Positions 61,423 to 64,000 of a stretch of DNA of 64,000 bases are shown here, piece after piece. The position numbers and the translations under genes are program-made. Numbering within the stretch: the stretch's first letter is position 1; every line of letters begins with the position of its first letter. The notes under the pieces were generated by a model, which had not been told where the DNA came from, made no database searches, and saw only the letters and a program-made list of their open reading frames with translations. The stretch is from positions 2,734,001-2,798,000 of the forward strand of contig NZ_CP067225.1 of NCBI RefSeq assembly GCF_016617715.1, read 5' to 3'. This DNA comes from Paracoccus sp. MC1862. Its GTDB lineage: Bacteria; Pseudomonadota; Alphaproteobacteria; Rhodobacterales; Rhodobacteraceae.

Positions 61423-62472
61423 TCACGCCCTCCACAACACCCCGCCCAGCGCGTCGGTGCCGACCGGCCACGCCACGCCGCGGGCCTGAAGCGCGTTCAG
61501 GTGAGCGACCGCCTCGGCCAGCGCCAGCCCGTATTCGCTGTCGCCGATCCGGCGGCCGAACAGCAGGTCGAAGCAGCCCGCCGCCGTGCGCGGACCTTGG
61601 GCCAGGGCGGCGGCCAGCCGGCGGAGGGCCGATTCGTGGTTTTCCGCCAGTTGCTGCAACCGCTGCGGCAGGCCGGTGAAGGGCAGCTTGTGGCCGGGCA
61701 GGACAAGGTGGCGCGGCTCGGCCAGTCCTGCGAAACGGGCGCAACTGTCCAGCCAGTCGCCGACCGGATCGGCCCCCGGTTCGGTCGCGTAAACCCCGAG
61801 GTTGGGCGAGATGCCGGGCAGAAGCTGGTCGCCGCCGATCACCAGATCGTCGCTGTCCGACCAGAGCGTCAGATGCTCGGCCGCATGGCCCTCGCCGGTC
61901 AGCACCGCCCAGTCGCGCCCGCCCAGCCGCAGGCGCTGGCCGTCCCGCAGCCGGCGATAGCCCAAGGGCAGCGGGTGGACGACATCGGCGGTGTTCCACG
62001 GACGTTCCCGCATCCGCTGGTCCAGCCGCGCCTCGTCCATGCCGGCGCGGCGCCAGAACTCCACCTGCTGCGGCACCGGGCTTTCCTGCACGTCGAGCGA
62101 CAGCATCCGCGCGAACAGCCAGGCCGTCCGGCTGGTCAGCAACTCCGCCCCCTGGTCCATGAACCAGCCGGCCAGCCCGATGTGGTCGGGGTGCTGATGC
62201 GTGGCCAGCACCCGCGCCACCGGCGCGCCCGCCAGCGGCCCGGCAAGCAGCGTCTGCCAGATGGCGCGGGCGCGTTTGGTGTCGAACCCAGTGTCCACGA
62301 TCGTCCAGCCGTCGGCATCGGCCAGCGCATAGGCGTTGACGTGATCGAGCCGCATCGGCAGCGGCAGCCGCATCCAGAACACGCCCGGCGCGACCTCGAT
62401 TGCCTCGCCTTCTGCCGGCGGCTCGGGCCAGGGGTGGCGGATGCCGTCCGTCGGCCGGGGTGCGGCCGTCAT
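61423..62472 (-). CDS. MBL-fold metallo-hydrolase
   Basis: A 349-aa metallo-beta-lactamase-fold enzyme. Metal ligands are in THQHPDHIGL (about residues 90-99, HxHxDH), GEGHAAEHL (His about 193), GGDQLLPG (Asp about 212) and LPGHKLPF (His about 258). The helical C-terminal region (about 265-349) is of the kind fused in LACTB2/BLACT-type hydrolases, which cut thioesters or RNA. Its ATG overlaps the stop of the DmdC-like acyl-CoA dehydrogenase gene (62469-62472), so a role as acyl-CoA or acyl-thioester hydrolase in the same pathway is plausible. Confidence 0.85.
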   Translation of the reverse strand: MTAAPRPTDGIRHPWPEPPAEGEAIEVAPGVFWMRLPLPMRLDHVNAYALADADGWTIVDTGFDTKRARAIWQTLLAGPLAGAPVARVLATHQHPDHIGLAGWFMDQGAELLTSRTAWLFARMLSLDVQESPVPQQVEFWRRAGMDEARLDQRMRERPWNTADVVHPLPLGYRRLRDGQRLRLGGRDWAVLTGEGHAAEHLTLWSDSDDLVIGGDQLLPGISPNLGVYATEPGADPVGDWLDSCARFAGLAEPRHLVLPGHKLPFTGLPQRLQQLAENHESALRRLAAALAQGPRTAAGCFDLLFGRRIGDSEYGLALAEAVAHLNALQARGVAWPVGTDALGGVLWRA

Positions 62473-64000
62473 GCGGTGCCGGCGAAGGCGGCGTCGGGGA
62501 TGGCCTGCAGGTCGGCGATGCCCGCCCGCGCCTCGGCCAGGTCGCCCGCGTTCCGGGGCAGGACGCGGGTGATGAAGATGCGCGCCAGGATCTTGCGTGA
62601 TTCATCGCCCTTGAGCGCGGCGATCAGGTGGAAATGCGCGCCCAGCACCCGGGCGAAGGCATTGAGATAGGGCATCGCCCCCGCCAGTCGGTCGGCCTGA
62701 CCCGATTCGATCAGCGCGGTCGTGGCGTCGCGCAGCGTCTCGGCGGCATCCCACAGGGCACGGGCGAGATCGGGCAGTTCCGTCTGCGCGTCCTTGGCGC
62801 CGTCCAGCACCTCGTCGATCAGGCGGAAGGCGGCCTCGCCGCCGTCCATCATCTTCCGCAGCACGAGGTCGATGGCCTGGATGCCGTTGGTGCCTTCGTA
62901 GATGGGGGTGATGCGGACGTCGCGCAGATACTGGGCGGCGCCGGTTTCCTCGACATAGCCCATGCCGCCATGGACCTGCACGCCCATGTCGGCCACGCGG
63001 CAGCCCACATCGGTGCCGTAAGCCTTGGCGATGGGCGTCAGGAACGCCGCGCGGGACGCGTGATCGGCATCCTGCATTGCCGCCGCCATGTCCAGCGCCT
63101 GCGCGCAGGCAAGGCCGATGGCGCGGGCGGCGAAGACCTCGGCCCGCGCGGTGGCCAGCATCCGGCGCACGTCCGGGTGGCCGATGATCGGCCCCATCTG
63201 CCCGCGGTCCGCCGCATAACCCGAGGCGTGCTGCAGCGCGGCTTCCCCCACCGCAACGCCCTGCATCCCAACGGCCAGCCGTGCCGCGTTCATCATCGTG
63301 AACATCGCGGCCATGCCCTTGTGTTCCTCGCCCACGAGCCAGCCCTTGGCGCCCTCGAAGCTCATCACGCAGGTGGGAGAGCCGTGGATGCCCATCTTGT
63401 GTTCCAGCGACACGACCTTGAGGCTGTTGGCCACGCCCAGCCTGCCGCTGTCGTCGGGGATGTGCTTGGGCACCATGAACAGGCTGATCCCCCGCGTGCC
63501 CTTGCCGCCATCGGGCAGGCGGGCCAGCACGAGGTGGCAGGTGTTCGCGTTCACGTCGCTGTCGCCCCAGGTGATGAAGATCTTCTGCCCGGTGATGCGG
63601 TAGCTGCCGTCCCCGTCGGGTTCGGCCCGCGTGGAAAGGGCGCCCACGTCGGACCCCGCCTGCGGCTCGGTCAGGTTCATGGTGCCGTTCCATTCGCCCG
63701 AGATCAGCTTGGGCAGATACAGCGCCCTGATCCCGTCGCTGGCGTGGTGCTGCAGCGCCTCGATCTGGCCCTGCGTCAGCAGCGGGTTCAGTTGCAGCGC
63801 AAGGTTTGCGCCCGCCATCATCTCGCCCACGGCGACGTTCAGCGTCTGCGGCAGGCCCGCGCCGCCGTATTCAGGGTCGGCCGACAGCCCGATCCAGCCG
63901 CCCTCGGCGATGGCCGCCATCCCTGCATCAAAGCCGGGCGAGGTCCGCACCGCGCCGTTTTCCAGCCGCGCGGGCGTCAGGTCGCCGCTGCGGTTCAGGG
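62469..64000 (-). CDS. Acyl-CoA dehydrogenase, DmdC-like (partial, runs off window end)
   Basis: At least 510 residues of a long-type acyl-CoA dehydrogenase; the frame is open to base 64000, where it still reads LNRSGDLTPARLENGAVRTS, so 60-90 N-terminal residues are outside. Blocks seen: PEYGGAGLPQTLN, GTMNLTEPQAGSDVGAL (FAD/substrate), YRITGQKIFITWGD, VVSLEHKMGIHGSPTC, QVHGGMGYVEETGAAQYLRD and the catalytic ITPIYEGTNGIQA. The length and C-terminal extension fit the DmdC family (3-methylmercaptopropionyl-CoA dehydrogenase of DMSP degradation), but other long-chain FadE-type substrates are possible. It overlaps the MBL hydrolase gene by four bases. Confidence 0.9.
   Translation of the reverse strand, partial: LNRSGDLTPARLENGAVRTSPGFDAGMAAIAEGGWIGLSADPEYGGAGLPQTLNVAVGEMMAGANLALQLNPLLTQGQIEALQHHASDGIRALYLPKLISGEWNGTMNLTEPQAGSDVGALSTRAEPDGDGSYRITGQKIFITWGDSDVNANTCHLVLARLPDGGKGTRGISLFMVPKHIPDDSGRLGVANSLKVVSLEHKMGIHGSPTCVMSFEGAKGWLVGEEHKGMAAMFTMMNAARLAVGMQGVAVGEAALQHASGYAADRGQMGPIIGHPDVRRMLATARAEVFAARAIGLACAQALDMAAAMQDADHASRAAFLTPIAKAYGTDVGCRVADMGVQVHGGMGYVEETGAAQYLRDVRITPIYEGTNGIQAIDLVLRKMMDGGEAAFRLIDEVLDGAKDAQTELPDLARALWDAAETLRDATTALIESGQADRLAGAMPYLNAFARVLGAHFHLIAALKGDESRKILARIFITRVLPRNAGDLAEARAGIADLQAIPDAAFAGTA

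Overview
The window is chromosomal DNA of a high-GC alphaproteobacterium, most likely a Rhodobacteraceae/Paracoccaceae member close to Paracoccus. The basis is the strong GC3 codon bias and several families typical of the group: DUF3035/BamF, DUF1491, DUF3775, aa3-type cytochrome oxidase subunit IV, a DmdC-like acyl-CoA dehydrogenase, and a MutL that keeps its endonuclease motif. The gene order pdxJ - hypothetical - acpS - lepB - rnc - era - DUF1491 also fits. No rRNA, tRNA, CRISPR array or prophage was seen. The assignment comes from motifs and gene order, without database searching.

Layout. 1-11.5 kb: the end of an unknown gene, a fatty acid hydroxylase family membrane protein, pnp, a polysaccharide pyruvyl transferase family protein (minus), nagK-nagA for N-acetylglucosamine use, and a two-gene RND efflux pump. 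11.5-19.6 kb: asd (minus), diverging from a four-gene overlapping set (M17 aminopeptidase, SH3-NlpC/P60 hydrolase, two saccharopine dehydrogenases) that could join peptide breakdown to lysine turnover; then a PQQ-type sugar dehydrogenase and DUF3775. 19.6-27.9 kb: mutL, a tiny lipoprotein, and the minus-strand run purH - lspA - BamF-like lipoprotein, then two M16 peptidase-family subunits (one catalytic, one lacking HxxEH). 28-31.1 kb: the overlapping plus-strand run msrC - GFA - GFA - LysE, then an RluA-type pseudouridine synthase and a lipocalin lipoprotein. Five helically phased 11-bp repeats lie upstream of the lipocalin gene.

31.1-33.9 kb is the accessory patch. A methyltransferase/Mrr-like nuclease fusion gene is broken. 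Between its remnants lies a foreign-looking exonuclease-BRCT gene on the other strand, itself split by an intact IS481-family element of 1,059 bp. That element has a 6-bp target duplication (GCTAGG), and the target supplies the transposase stop codon.

33.9-48.3 kb: a PLD-N-like membrane peptide, hslU, a three-gene CoA-ester cluster (dehydratase, CaiB/BaiF CoA-transferase, acyl-CoA dehydrogenase), a patatin-like protein lacking the usual catalytic Asp motif, a stress-type set (DUF4142, two DUF892 ferritin-like proteins, a membrane-anchored SDR), a BetT-like BCCT transporter, hslV (about 10 kb from hslU), a KpsC-like protein and a ferredoxin-reductase-type flavoprotein. 48.5-57.6 kb is one long minus-strand housekeeping run: ETF-QO, TPR protein, ispE, pdxJ, a secreted hypothetical, acpS, lepB, rnc, era, DUF1491. 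57.8-64 kb: greA with an overlapping membrane protein, azlCD, a Tat-type lipoprotein, an orphan cytochrome aa3 subunit IV, an MBL-fold hydrolase, and a DmdC-like acyl-CoA dehydrogenase that runs off the end. ETF-QO would take electrons from both acyl-CoA dehydrogenases.

The most notable material is the nested insertion at 31.1-33.9 kb, the phased repeats at 30.47 kb and the lysine/peptide and CoA-ester clusters. I see no convincing complete, undescribed system; the R-M-like locus is dead.
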